A DNA stretch of 64,000 bases from Bacillus methanolicus (lineage in GTDB: Bacteria > Bacillota > Bacilli > Bacillales > Cytobacillaceae): contig NZ_PNFF01000001.1 of NCBI RefSeq assembly GCF_028888695.1, positions 939,501 through 1,003,500 of the forward strand, in the 5' to 3' direction. Numbering within the stretch: the first letter of the stretch is position 1; the number at the start of each line of letters is the position of its first letter. This document shows positions 26,574 to 38,089 of the stretch, one piece after another. Made by a program: the position numbers and the translations under genes. The notes under the pieces were generated by a model. It did no database searches and was not told where the DNA came from. It worked only from the letters and a program-made list of their open reading frames with translations.

Positions 26574-27249
26574 TATTCAGCCATTTGATTCTTATCCATT
26601 TCCTTCAGAAGTGAAATCATTTAAGTTTTTGTACACTTTGGCATTTGATTTCCGCAAGGGACTCGATTTGCTTATTCCAAGTTATTGTGAAGAATTTTCA
26701 AATGCCGAAGATGTCAGCCTCATTGTAAAAATTTACATTCCGGGCGGGATTAGTCAAGAAAGTATTTCTAAATTGGTATCTTCCTATATACCGGACAAAG
26801 AAAATAATCCCCATATCCATTTCATCCTTGAAAAAACGTCTCGAAAAGATCTTTTGTCTTTATATTCTAGCTGCACCTGTTATGTTTCTACTGAAAGGGC
26901 CTACGGATGGGGAATGCCGCAGATGGAGATGATGGCGATGGGAAAACCGGTCATTTCCGTTAATTGGGGAGGGGGTACGGAATTTATGAACGACAAGAAC
27001 GCTTTTCTTATCGAACCCGAACCGGAATTGGAATGGGTGAACTCCGAATTGCAGCGGGCGAGGCCGGTTCACTATTTTGGACATAAATGGGCAAAAGTAT
27101 CGAAACAAAATGTTATGAATACTATGCGGGAAGCGTTTGAAAACCATCAAAAAAGAGAGGAAATAGCTTTGCAGGCAAAATTTGATATAGCCAATAAATT
27201 CTCTGCACAAATGATTGCTGAACAAATAAAGGCAAGATTATTTGATTAA
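26574..27249 (+). pseudogene. Glycosyltransferase (GT4 type), C-terminal fragment after IS21-A
   Basis: Open from the IS end: PFDSYPFPSEVKSFKFLYTLAFDFRKGLDLLI, then LIVKIYIPGG, IHFILEKTSRKDLLSLYSSC, and the nucleotide-sugar site ERAYGWGMPQMEMMAMGKPVISVNWGGGTEFM. This is the GT-B C-terminal domain of a glycosyltransferase. It has no start of its own; the apparent ATG at 26611 lacks a ribosome binding site. It is followed closely by gmd. Confidence 0.78.
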
Positions 27250-27308
27250 TAGGAAGAGTTGCTCTTGCTTAAAGAGATTTTTAGATCGAAAAAGACTGGG
27301 AGGGCATC

Positions 27309-29193
<1,885 letters not shown>

Positions 29194-29263
29194 AAAGAAG
29201 GTTCTGTAAAAAAGACTCCATTTTGTCCTGACTGTTTTTCATCTTAGAATAGAAAAAAACTAT

Positions 29264-29295
29264 AGTGGAGAAGAATTTCTCCACTCTGATTTTTA
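29264..29295. terminator. Terminator between convergent genes
   Basis: AGTGGAGAA pairs with TTCTCCACT around GAAT, with CTGATTTTT after it. Confidence 0.75.
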
Positions 29296-29312
29296 TAAAA
29301 AATTAATTTTTA

Positions 29313-31004
29313 TTATTTATAGTAATACTTTACTAATTCATCCATCCTCTGATAGATTTGTTGTCCGATCGTATGTTTGGAAAATCGGGGGAATAAATCT
29401 TTCCTTGCTTTTTTACCCTTTTGCTTTGCTTCTTCTGGATGATTGTACACATGCCTCATCAAGTTTTTGAGATGATCCACACTTGGCTCAGCCCATTGAT
29501 GGCCGTGAAAATGAGCCGGCATATTGTTTGGATCAACGGGAATTAACCCCTCTATATGAATGAAATAGCTGTTGTCTTCGTTCATATATGCTTGTTGGCC
29601 GCTCCATTTTGTACCGATGGTCGGCAGCTCCATGGCCATAGCTTCCATATACGGGCGGCCCCACCCTTCGCCCCGTGAAGGCAATACAAAACAATCAACT
29701 GCCGCATATAATCCAATCATTTCCTCTTGGGACAAAGTTTCTTGTATGATATGAACATGCGGTAATTTTGTTAAGCCAAGCTTTTTCGTTAAATCTTTTA
29801 TTTTCAAATATGGATTTGTATTCGGTTCATTAATTTTTGACACCTTCAATATGAGGGCCACATCTTCATCTTCATTAAATTCCTCAAAATATGCCCGAAG
29901 CAGGATTTCCCATCCTTTTCGAATACTCCAATCAAATACGGACAAAAATTTAAAAGAGGCTGATTCTTTTAACGGGTATGGGGGCACATTGTGCGGATCA
30001 TATTTGTTCTCATCTAATGGTGAAGGGATGATTTTTATTCGTTCAAGATTGACACCTGCCGAAGCAAACGTTTCTCGATTAAATTCAGATGGAACCCAAA
30101 CTTCAGTCATTTCATTCAAAATGTCTACCCATGACGCAGGCAAAGAATCTGTTTCAAACATCGTTCTCGCGATCGAAATCGGCGCAATCGGAAACGAAAA
30201 GAAACTCGCGGGCGCCGCTTGATAATGAATCAAAGGTGATTGGATTTGTTGTTTCTGCAACGCTGACAAATACGTTTTCATGTCAGAAGGATACAAGTCA
30301 GGCGGCGGCACACGATCCATGGGGTGTATTTTCACCTGCAAAGGATATGGCCGGATTCCGTCCAAGAAATGTTTTTGTTCTTCGGCATAACCTGATGAAT
30401 TGAATAACGGACTTTGCCACAAAATCTCGTAATTCGTACTTTGTATCCGTTTCTTCGTACGATCGATGCGTTCATCTATTTGTTTGAGGGCTTCTGCTGC
30501 AGCCGTATGATCACTTCCGAATTCAAGGGCCTTTCTATACGCTTTTTCAGCATGGAAGTCATTGCCCATGTCCAAATAACAGTTACCTAACTCATGAAAT
30601 AATTCCGGCAATGATTTCGTTGAGCCTTTTATACACTTCTTAAGATAGAATATTTCATGAGAACGTAATGAAGGATTGATTGCTGCTGCTTTTTTAAATG
30701 CATCAAAGCCCGCTTGAAAATTTTGATTTTGAAAATAACAAATTCCGAGAAAACTCCAAACATCCGCTTGAAGGCTTTCAGACTCAGCGTCCATTACATT
30801 CGTAATAAAAAGAAGATGATGGATTGCGTTTGTATAATCGTTCATCTTCATATAAACAAGCGCTGTATTATAGCGAGTTTCCAAGGAATCCGGATATTCT
30901 GAAAGAATGTCAAGAAAGAGTTTGATTGCATCTTCGCATCGATTTGCGTGATAAAGCTGCTTACCGAAAAGCAAGCGAATATAAAAATCTCCTTTATATT
31001 TCAA
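29313..31004 (-). CDS. TPR domain-glycosyltransferase fusion
   Basis: 563 residues. Residues 1-190 are tetratricopeptide repeats (GKQLYHANRCEDAIKLFLDIL, SLETRYNTALVYMKMNDY, SFLGICYFQNQNFQAGFDAFKKAAAINP, HELGNCYLDMGNDFHAEKAYRKALEF). Residues 200-563 are a GT-B glycosyltransferase: FNSSGYAEEQKHFLDGI, EVWVPSEFNRETFASAGV, FLSVFDWSIRKGWEILLRAY, and nucleotide-sugar motif SRGEGWGRPYMEAMAMELPTIGT. Such TPR-GT proteins sit in spore-surface and surface-layer glycan loci. It faces the Rmd gene and probably starts an operon with the genes to its right. Confidence 0.85.
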   Translation of the reverse strand: MKYKGDFYIRLLFGKQLYHANRCEDAIKLFLDILSEYPDSLETRYNTALVYMKMNDYTNAIHHLLFITNVMDAESESLQADVWSFLGICYFQNQNFQAGFDAFKKAAAINPSLRSHEIFYLKKCIKGSTKSLPELFHELGNCYLDMGNDFHAEKAYRKALEFGSDHTAAAEALKQIDERIDRTKKRIQSTNYEILWQSPLFNSSGYAEEQKHFLDGIRPYPLQVKIHPMDRVPPPDLYPSDMKTYLSALQKQQIQSPLIHYQAAPASFFSFPIAPISIARTMFETDSLPASWVDILNEMTEVWVPSEFNRETFASAGVNLERIKIIPSPLDENKYDPHNVPPYPLKESASFKFLSVFDWSIRKGWEILLRAYFEEFNEDEDVALILKVSKINEPNTNPYLKIKDLTKKLGLTKLPHVHIIQETLSQEEMIGLYAAVDCFVLPSRGEGWGRPYMEAMAMELPTIGTKWSGQQAYMNEDNSYFIHIEGLIPVDPNNMPAHFHGHQWAEPSVDHLKNLMRHVYNHPEEAKQKGKKARKDLFPRFSKHTIGQQIYQRMDELVKYYYK

Positions 31005-31114
31005 CCACTCTCACCTCTGGTTGAGATTTACTTTTTTCTATTCGTACAAGAAGGAAAGTATAAGGGGAGACTATTAGTCCCCCCCTCATATAAAAAATAT
31101 TAAAATAATATTTC

Positions 31115-31444
31115 TTAAGGCAGCGGAGTGATCGCGATCAAATCAAGAATGTTTTCAAACTTGAATTGAAGCAGCATTTCTTTTTTGATAACGTCACGAA
31201 GAGTTCTTTGAACATTCGCATCAAGAGTGAGGAGATCGGATAACGAAACATCTGCTGGAGTAAAGGTGGTTCCTGTTGTTGGTAATGTTCCTAGAACGAA
31301 TTGAAGCTTCTCTGCTTCAGCATTGATGATATGAGCTAAAGCCAGTTCCTCAAGGGCAATAGAAGCTAAAAGCAACGGAATAGTCTGCTCAGTCGTAACC
31401 GAAATGAGAGGGGTAATATTAGGAATATTAGCTTGGGACATCAT
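31115..31444 (-). CDS. Small probable spore-surface protein
   Basis: 109 residues from ATG 31444, four bases after GAGGTG. MMSQANIPNITPLISVTTEQTI, then LLLASIALEELALAHIINAEAEKLQFVLG and a helical end RTLRDVIKKEMLLQFKFENIL. I remember this domain from short Bacillus, Brevibacillus and Paenibacillus proteins, some of which continue into collagen-like Gly-X-Y repeats; none follow here. Beside glycosyltransferases, it may be a glycosylated spore or cell-surface structural protein. That role is inferred. Confidence 0.6.
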   Translation of the reverse strand: MMSQANIPNITPLISVTTEQTIPLLLASIALEELALAHIINAEAEKLQFVLGTLPTTGTTFTPADVSLSDLLTLDANVQRTLRDVIKKEMLLQFKFENILDLIAITPLP

Positions 31445-32145
31445 TTTCACCTCTTTTATTAGTTTCAGTTGTAATATATTAGGCCGGGCTTCATAATGAC
31501 TTACCTATTTTTCAATCTGAAGCACTTATTATACTTTTTCTTAAGATTTTGTTATGAATTAATAGATAATACACTAGTAATTAATGTTTCATTATCACAA
31601 TCTTCCGGTAAGTCTCCAAAGATGTCGGGATGTTCTGCCGTCAACTTACGGAGAGCATCTACAGGGGAAACGAATGTTTGTGACAGGCTTGCAGCTTGTG
31701 CATAGGCTTTCGCAGCTTCCTCAATTTGCCCCAGCTTTTCGAGGCAGCACCCTTTATAGTACATCACTTGAAAGCTGCCTACTCCTTTTAAGGTTAGATG
31801 CTGTAAATTCTCTTCTCCCAATTCAAGGCAGTGTTCAAACACCTCCAAAGCTTCTTTGAACGAATCCTTGACATATAAAATCAAGCCTTTGTAAAAATGC
31901 AAATCTACATAATCCGGATAGAGGGAAACCGCTCTGTCGATACCGGGCCATGCTCCGTCAATGCTGCCAGAGCTGATTAATATCGAATACTTTAATCGAT
32001 ACAGCAGGGAAGGCGGTGTTTTTAACTGCTTCAGAAAACCCATTATGGCACGATTAACATAATCGAAGGCCTTGCTATATTTGTGTTTTGCAATTTAAAA
32101 ATCCAGCGTTTTGCAAGATTTTTTTCCAGCACCTTGCTCTTCATT

Positions 32146-32868
32146 TTATAGGTTCATATAGGAATTTTTTAATCGATAACTTGGTCCGGTAAATGTAAGT
32201 AAATAACTGTGATGTACGAGTCTGTCAATTATTGCAGTTGTCATTCTCTCATCATGAAAAATACTGTTCCATTTGCTAAATTCAAGATTTGTTGTAATGA
32301 TAATACTTCTCCTCTCATAACACGAGGCAACCACCTGGAAAAGAAGCTGCGCTCCTTCCCGGCTAACTGGAATATAGCCCCATTCATCACAAATTAAGAG
32401 ATCCGCCTTTTCTAGCTGACTGATTGTTTTATGCAAGGTACCTGCCTGTTTTGATTCGATTAATTCATTCACCAATGCTGCAGTTCGATAAAACTTTACG
32501 ACTTTTCCTTGATTACACGCTTCCACTCCAAGAGCCGTCGCCAGATGAGTTTTGCCCGTTCCAACACCTCCATACATTATTAGATTTTCTTTTCTATCAA
32601 TGAATGCTGCCGTTCTTAATTCGTCTACCGAAAGCTTTGCAGGCAGTTCTATTCCTCCGAATTCATATCCTTCAAATGTCTTAAAGGTATCAAAGTTGGC
32701 CTGTTTTAATAACCGGTTTTTTCTAGTGATTTTTCGATGCTTTACCTCCAATGCAAGGAGCTCTGCCAGAAACTCTTCATGAGTTTCTGCTTGTATGCTC
32801 GAATAATGTTCTGCTATTCGGTTTCCGAGTTTCAGTTCTTTACAGTATGCTTCTATTTGGCTTCTCAT
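32146..32868 (-). CDS. istB: IstB ATPase of IS21-C
   Basis: 240 residues. Walker A NLIMYGGVGTGKTHLATALG, Walker B ADLLICDEWGYIPVS, then RSIIITTNLEFSKWNSIFHDE and FTGPSYRLKNSYMNL at the end. The ATG overlaps the istA stop by four bases. A close relative with a large deletion lies at 43241-43681. Confidence 0.93.
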   Translation of the reverse strand: MRSQIEAYCKELKLGNRIAEHYSSIQAETHEEFLAELLALEVKHRKITRKNRLLKQANFDTFKTFEGYEFGGIELPAKLSVDELRTAAFIDRKENLIMYGGVGTGKTHLATALGVEACNQGKVVKFYRTAALVNELIESKQAGTLHKTISQLEKADLLICDEWGYIPVSREGAQLLFQVVASCYERRSIIITTNLEFSKWNSIFHDERMTTAIIDRLVHHSYLLTFTGPSYRLKNSYMNL

Positions 32869-34373
32869 TTGACACCACCGCCTAAAAGTTGATCATAACT
32901 GGTCCAATTTGCTTCAAAAACCTCTTCTTGTTTTAAATGTTCCGGAATCTGAATTTCTGGTAAATCCTCTAATTTCCCAGTTATTCGATACCAGGTGGTC
33001 AAAATGCTGTCTGTATCTGTTTGCCCCAGTTTTATACTCTCGACCAATGCCTGTGTTGCAGTTTCAATATCTCCTTCTTCCTTAATGATTTGGGACAGGA
33101 GCCGTAAGGCTTCTTTCTTTTTGCTTGTATATGATAAATAATCTTGCCATGGGTCCGGCAATTCGCGAAAAAACGGCATCTGTTCAAAAGATTTAGGTCT
33201 TCTGGCCATCAAATCCAAATAAGGTATCCATTTCATGGATTCTAAGTTCTCTCCGTACAACCTTTGGTGTTCGACCACCATATGGTATTCATCATCTAAT
33301 ACGATAATTGTTTCGTATGTAATTTTTAACCACACTTCCTGGGATGCGAGGGAAGGTGAGGTAGAATACCGGTTTTTTTCAAAGCGAACCTTGCCATATT
33401 TATCTGCTCTTGCTTTTATCAACCTGTGAACATCAAATGATGTTTTAGGTAATTCCCAAATGGGTTTCTTGTCTTCCTCAAACAATGTTGCGATTTGCTT
33501 TTCTTTTCGGTAATGTGGTCGTTTCATATCCTCCTCACAGCGAATAAGTAAGGATTGATTAAAGGCGTTCATATCTTTAATGATTGGGATGGGAACCAGG
33601 AAATTACGTCGATGATAGCCCACTTTATTTTCGACATGCCCCTTTTCGTGGCCGCTGTTAGGATTACAGAAAATAGGCTGAAAGTTATAATGGAGGGCAA
33701 ATTTCTCGAACTGCGGTACTAGCTTGCGTTCCCCATTTTTGTAAATACTAATGACAGCTGCCGATAAATTATCAAACCAAATCTTTTTTGGAACGCCCCC
33801 AATATATTCAAATATCTGTTTTAACCCCTGAAGAAGACATTCTTGATTTTGGGCTGGCATCGCTTGCATAAAGCCAGCATTACTGTAAGGAAATGATAAA
33901 TTTAAATAGTAACCTTCTTTTTCAACTCCTGCTGACTCGTCTTGATAAGTATAGCTCCCAAAGTCTACTTGCGCTGTTCCAGGAGAATGTTCAAGTGGCA
34001 AGTATCCTTCATTAGCGTCATAAAGCTCTTTCTTTTTTGTGGATACATAATATTGAACGGTCCGGTATGAAACATTAAAGTCATCCCCAAACATGGCTTT
34101 TAGGCGATGAAAAACACGGGCTCCAGTATGGCGTTGTTTCTTTGGAGCTTTCATGTCCTCTTGAAGCCACTGATCGATAAGAGGTTTATAAGGATCTAAT
34201 TTTGATCCTTTAATTTTTTTCCGTTCCGAAGGAAGGGAATTATCATCCTCTTTATAGGCATATTTCTTAACAGTTTTAAAATCATGATTAGTCTCTCTGG
34301 CTATGGCTCGTAAAGAGAGCCCTTTATATTGATGCAAATACTTGATATGATGTTGTTGAATCATTGAAAGCAT
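32865..34373 (-). CDS. istA: IstA transposase of IS21-C
   Basis: 502 residues from ATG 34373, eight bases after AGGAGG; a longer frame from 34442 has no site. HTH GLSLRAIARETNHDFKTVKKYAY, DDE core with AQVDFGSYTYQDES (Asp), KIWFDNLSAAVISIYKNG (Asp) and NSGHEKGHVENKVGYHRR (Glu), and a C-terminal RYSTSPSLASQEVWLKI barrel. Confidence 0.92.
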   Translation of the reverse strand: MLSMIQQHHIKYLHQYKGLSLRAIARETNHDFKTVKKYAYKEDDNSLPSERKKIKGSKLDPYKPLIDQWLQEDMKAPKKQRHTGARVFHRLKAMFGDDFNVSYRTVQYYVSTKKKELYDANEGYLPLEHSPGTAQVDFGSYTYQDESAGVEKEGYYLNLSFPYSNAGFMQAMPAQNQECLLQGLKQIFEYIGGVPKKIWFDNLSAAVISIYKNGERKLVPQFEKFALHYNFQPIFCNPNSGHEKGHVENKVGYHRRNFLVPIPIIKDMNAFNQSLLIRCEEDMKRPHYRKEKQIATLFEEDKKPIWELPKTSFDVHRLIKARADKYGKVRFEKNRYSTSPSLASQEVWLKITYETIIVLDDEYHMVVEHQRLYGENLESMKWIPYLDLMARRPKSFEQMPFFRELPDPWQDYLSYTSKKKEALRLLSQIIKEEGDIETATQALVESIKLGQTDTDSILTTWYRITGKLEDLPEIQIPEHLKQEEVFEANWTSYDQLLGGGVK

Positions 34374-34670
34374 CCTTTCTTCCTCCTCTAACTGACATTT
34401 CACGCCAATTAGAAGGTTAGTAGAGAAGAGGGGTGCTGGCAATGATTTTTTTTTCTTACTGCAGGATTTTTATTTTGCAATTTGCGCCATTTCTATTTTG
34501 CAATAAACAGCTATATTGCTTTACACGATAATATTCACTTGCAATATGGTATTCGATCCATGGACTGTAATCTTTTTGTTCAAGCTCTTTTTCTAACATG
34601 CTGATATTTCGTTCAAACGTAAGCGTCAAATAATCCCCACCTAAAAAATAGATGGGGATTTCGTTATGAT

Positions 34671-36254
34671 TTAGGTATTCTTTTTAAACACTCGACAAAC
34701 TAAGGGGATGGTTGATGACCAAGGCATTAATTGATCCAAGGCATCTTTATCTTTGGTATCCATGTTTGGTAATTTCTCAAAGAGATAAGTGAGATAGGTA
34801 AATGGATTTAAGTTATTCTCTTTAGCTGTCTCAATCAAACTGTATATTGTCGCACTGGCCCTAGCGCCTCGGGTGGTATTGGCAAACAGCCAATTTTTCC
34901 GGCCAATGACAAATGGCTTGATCGAACGTTCGCTGCGGTTATTATCGATTTCTAAACGGCCATCTTTTAAAAAGCCCACTAATTTATCCCATTGGTTCAG
35001 GCAATATTGGATTGCTTGGCCTAGGGCGCTTTTTGGGAGAACTTTTGGTTGTTGAGTTTTAAGCCATGCTGAAAAAGCCTCCAGCACTGGCTGGCTGCGT
35101 TCCAAACGACTTTGATAGCGTTCTTCAGGGGTTGAATCCTTTAAGTCACGCTCTATCGCAAAAAGTCGGTTACAAAAATCGAGCCCTTCCTTGGCAGCTA
35201 CCGGAGCTGGTTGCTTTGAAGCCGGCAGAGCCTTTAAGGCCTCATCAAACTTGCGCCTTGCATGCGCCCAACAACCGACCAGGGTTACATGAGGAAGCCC
35301 TTGATAACCCGAGTAGCCGTCCACATGAAGGTAGCCCTTGAAACCATTCAGAAACTTGCGAGGATGTTCCTTTCCCCGTGTCTGTTGGTAATCATAAAGA
35401 GTAATCGGCGGACCTTCTCTTCCTGTGCGATAAAGCCACATATACGAAGTGGATGTGGCCTTTCGGCCCGGTTCATGGAGCACCTGTAAAGTGGTTTCAT
35501 CCGCATGGAGAATATCCTGTTTGAGTAAATGATCCTTCATCCGATCATAAATTAAACGCAGCCACTGATCTGCGCCATAGATCATCCAGTTCGCCATTGT
35601 CTGCCGGGATAAAGTAAACCCAAGTCGTTCAAACTGCTTTTCTTGTCGATAAAGAGGCAGCCCTTCCACATATTTTTGGCACATCACATACGCCATGCTT
35701 GAAGGGGAAGCTAAGCTGCCCGGATAGACAGGCTCCGGCATAGACGCTGTCACAATTGGGGTATTGATCTCCTCATGTTCACAACGGCGGCAGGCGTAGA
35801 CATAACGGACATGCTTTACCACTTTTACTTCAGCCGGAATGACTTTGATTTCTTGACGCACTTCCGTGCTCATTTCATGTAAAGATCCACCGCAACACGA
35901 ACAAACCTGCTCTTCTGCGGAAAGACGGTATTCAACCGTTTCCGTAGGCAGGTCTTCCAGCATCGATTCACGTTGACCACGTTTTTTACGACGACGGTAG
36001 GTAATGGTTTCAGAAGCAGGCTCCTCTAAAACGGAGGCTGCTTCTACCTCTGCTTCATTAAAGAGCGAAAGCTCTAATTGATCGGCATGTGTTTTTTCAC
36101 TTGAAGAGCCAAATCGTCTTTTTTGGCTGAGGCGAAACTGCTCCTCATACCATTTCAGTTTCGCAGTAAGTTCAGCCACTTGCTTTTCAAGAGATTCACA
36201 ACGCTTTTGAAAATATTCAGTTGGTTGGGTGAGTGTTTTCGTTGTCTTTTTCAT
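34671..36254 (-). CDS. tnpC: IS66 transposase (TnpC)
   Basis: 527 residues. N-terminal coiled coil ([21 protein letters not shown]) and the SSEK motif ([10 protein letters not shown]), zinc finger CSCCGG...CRRCE, then the DDE domain: [37 protein letters not shown], and [24 protein letters not shown] with the Glu, followed by the IS66 C-terminal [21 protein letters not shown]. Full length. Confidence 0.95.
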   Translation of the reverse strand: MKKTTKTLTQPTEYFQKRCESLEKQVAELTAKLKWYEEQFRLSQKRRFGSSSEKTHADQLELSLFNEAEVEAASVLEEPASETITYRRRKKRGQRESMLEDLPTETVEYRLSAEEQVCSCCGGSLHEMSTEVRQEIKVIPAEVKVVKHVRYVYACRRCEHEEINTPIVTASMPEPVYPGSLASPSSMAYVMCQKYVEGLPLYRQEKQFERLGFTLSRQTMANWMIYGADQWLRLIYDRMKDHLLKQDILHADETTLQVLHEPGRKATSTSYMWLYRTGREGPPITLYDYQQTRGKEHPRKFLNGFKGYLHVDGYSGYQGLPHVTLVGCWAHARRKFDEALKALPASKQPAPVAAKEGLDFCNRLFAIERDLKDSTPEERYQSRLERSQPVLEAFSAWLKTQQPKVLPKSALGQAIQYCLNQWDKLVGFLKDGRLEIDNNRSERSIKPFVIGRKNWLFANTTRGARASATIYSLIETAKENNLNPFTYLTYLFEKLPNMDTKDKDALDQLMPWSSTIPLVCRVFKKNT

Positions 36255-36333
36255 ACTTTATCTATTCGACAAATGATGATTCATTCCTTTTAAAAATGAG
36301 TGTGCAAATAAAAAATTTTAAAGAATATGTTTT

Positions 36334-36690
36334 TTAGATAACTGTCCTTGCGGTGACTTCAGGATGAGCCTGGCGCTGTTCAAGCGGAAGCCCATCAAGC
36401 AACCAACGAAGCTGGCGGCGGCTTATTTTTAGCGGTGCATCACTTTCTTCCGTTGGCCATTGAAATTTTCCTTGTTCTAAACGTCTATAATAGAGCCAGA
36501 AGCCGTTGTGCTCCCAATGAAGGATTTTCAGTTTATCCCGATTGCGATTGCAAAAGACAAAGTAGCTAGGCGAAAAGGGATCTAAATCGAAACCCTCTTT
36601 CACCAACGCAGCCAGGCCATCAATGGATTTGCGCAAGTCTGTGCTCCCTCGAGCGAGATAAACATTCGTGATCATGGTTTCGTTTAACAT
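36334..36690 (-). CDS. IS66 accessory protein TnpB (IS66 Orf2)
   Basis: 118 residues. VYLARGSTDLRKSIDGLAALV, FVFCNRNRDKLKILHWEHNGFWLYYRRLEQGKF and WLLDGLPLEQ are the hallmarks of the IS66 Orf2 family, needed for transposition by an unknown mechanism. Unrelated to the RNA-guided TnpB at 9323. It overlaps tnpA by seven bases. Confidence 0.94.
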   Translation of the reverse strand: MLNETMITNVYLARGSTDLRKSIDGLAALVKEGFDLDPFSPSYFVFCNRNRDKLKILHWEHNGFWLYYRRLEQGKFQWPTEESDAPLKISRRQLRWLLDGLPLEQRQAHPEVTARTVI

Positions 36691-37001
36691 AGCGACCTCA
36701 ACGTCCTTACGACATCCGCAAGGAAAGATGGGTCGAAGCCTGGTTTCACCTCTATGGATGCTTGCCCTATAGTAATCTGTATGGTGTTTTTTGATTCGCT
36801 ATATTGTTCATCCATTGTGACTGAAACCCATTTAGATGACGGTGTTGAGATCCGATTCGTGTTTTCAATTTTTCTAAGCCAATATTTTAATTGATGAAGT
36901 TTCACATTATTGTCTGCACACCATTTGGATTGGGTCTGTCCACTATTCCTAAAATCGGCGATCCGAAGTTCCCATTCTTTTCGCAATTCTGCTTTTGACA
37001 T
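36684..37001 (-). CDS. IS66 accessory protein TnpA
   Basis: About 105 residues, starting MSKAELRKEWELRIADFRNSGQTQSKWCADNNVKLHQLKYWLRKIE, a helix-turn-helix domain typical of IS66 TnpA, followed by VSVTMDEQYSESKNTIQITIGQASIEVKPGFDPSFLADVVRTL, the usual C-terminal strand-and-helix tail. Presumed DNA-end binding. Confidence 0.9.
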   Translation of the reverse strand: MSKAELRKEWELRIADFRNSGQTQSKWCADNNVKLHQLKYWLRKIENTNRISTPSSKWVSVTMDEQYSESKNTIQITIGQASIEVKPGFDPSFLADVVRTLRSLC

Positions 37002-37101
37002 CAAAAAACCTCCTCAAATATTGATTTGAGGAGATTATCTCAAAGTGTCATCTAGGTTAATAGGTGGGAACTATTTTACGGTTACGTTTCGGTTCGCCCT
37101 C

Positions 37102-38089
37102 GTCGCACTCTATATGAGTGCGTGGATTGAAATTTTTTTCTCCCGGTTGTCATTATGAAAGACATATACGTCGCACTCTATATGAGTGCGTGGATTGAAA
37201 TAGCGCTTTCCGATGATTTGGAAAGAGCACAAACTGTCGCACTCTATATGAGTGCGTGGATTGAAATATTCGCTTCCGGATAAATGGAATCTAACAGGAA
37301 CGTCGCACTCTATATGAGTGCGTGGATTGAAATCTTGCTCTGTCGCCAAAAATTACAACTGCACTCGGGTCGCACTCTATATGAGTGCGTGGATTGAAAT
37401 GGTTATGATACCAATCGTATGTTACCTGGAGTTGTCGCACTCTATATGAGTGCGTGGATTGAAATTTTTATTCGGGCGTGAAAACGCTCTTGCTCAATCG
37501 TCGCACTCTATATGAGTGCGTGGATTGAAATTATCTCAAATCGATATAATTTAAAATTATCTCTAGTCGCACTCTATATGAGTGCGTGGATTGAAATTGT
37601 CTAATGGATGAGGTCGCTCCGTATTTAAACGTCGCACTCTATATGAGTGCGTGGATTGAAATCTTCGATGGATTAATTCCACAGTAAAAAAATAAGTCGC
37701 ACTCTATATGAGTGCGTGGATTGAAATGTTTCCTGCGCCATTTTGTGCGACTGCTGCGTTTGTCGCACTCTATATGAGTGCGTGGATTGAAATCTGTGGG
37801 ATGAATCCGAGCTGCAAGAAATAGTCCGTCGCACTCTATATGTGTGCGTGGATTGAAATCCCGTCTACTTGAAAAAGGTATCACTGAAACCAAGTCGCAC
37901 TCTATATGAGTGCGTGGATTGAAATATCTTTCTCCCATTCTACAAAACTACCTTCCGCAGTCGCACTCTATATGAGTGCGTGGATTGAAATATCTACAAA
38001 AGCTAGTGAAGTATTGGGGAATGGGATGTCGCACTCTATATGAGTGCGTGGATTGAAATTCAACATTTTATTTTCACAACGCCAGAAAT
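37102..38089 (+). CRISPR. Type I-C-like CRISPR array, first segment (15 repeats)
   Basis: Fifteen 32-bp repeats from 37102 to 38059, beginning GTCGCACTC and ending GTGGATTGAAAT, with CGCACTC and GAGTGCG as the stem arms. Spacers are 33-36 bp and all differ. Repeat 12 (37828) has one substitution (TATATGTGTG). The 3' end TGGATTGAAAT matches the crRNA handle of subtype I-C repeats and sets the direction left to right. Only 16 bases separate the first repeat from IS66, so the leader is missing. No cas gene is in the window. The last spacer (38060-38089) is cut by an IS4-family element. Confidence 0.97.

Larger units (their letters stand above)
32082..34509 (-). mobile_element. IS21-family element C, complete
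   Basis: 2428 bp. Ends TGTGTTTTGCAATTTAAAAA (32082) and TGTTTATTGCAAAATAGAAA (minus strand from 34509). Exact 8-bp target duplication GCTATATT at 32074-32081 and 34510-34517. Both genes appear intact, so it could still be active. Confidence 0.93.
31552..34618 (-). pseudogene. TPR-containing (glycosyltransferase) gene, split by IS21-C and truncated by IS66
   Basis: From the IS66 end at 34618 the minus strand reads FERNISMLEKELEQKDYSPW and HIASEYYRVKQYS; after IS21-C it continues without loss as SKAFDYVNRAIMGFLKQL to a stop at 31552 (TPR repeats YVDLHFYKGLILYVKDSFKEALEVFEHCLEL and MYYKGCCLEKLGQIEEAAKAYAQA). The join HIASEYYRVKQYSKAFDY is a normal TPR. This resembles the C-terminal TPR half of GT2-TPR proteins; the glycosyltransferase half is absent, removed where IS66 now sits. 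Confidence 0.75.
34619..37085 (-). mobile_element. IS66-family element
   Basis: 2467 bp. Ends GTAAGCGTCAAATAATCCCC (34619) and GTAACCGTAAAATAGTTCCC (minus strand from 37085) are imperfect inverted repeats starting with the IS66-typical GTAAGCG. Flanking octamers (GTTCAAAC left, GTTTCGGT right) differ, so there is no target duplication; the left neighbour is a truncated TPR gene and the right one a CRISPR array lacking its leader. This points to an IS66-mediated deletion or recombination. Confidence 0.88.

Noticed and set aside
34640-34665. CCCCACCTAAAAAATAGATGGGG as a terminator of the TPR gene
   Set aside because: It is part of the IS66 end region and lies upstream of, not after, the gene fragment reading on that strand.
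37110-37938. Minus-strand ORFs 37110-37349 and 37639-37938 encoding repeated NPRTHIECD motifs
   Set aside because: The repeated peptide is the translation of the CRISPR repeat; period and boundaries equal the repeat-spacer unit. The same holds for 39681-39926.
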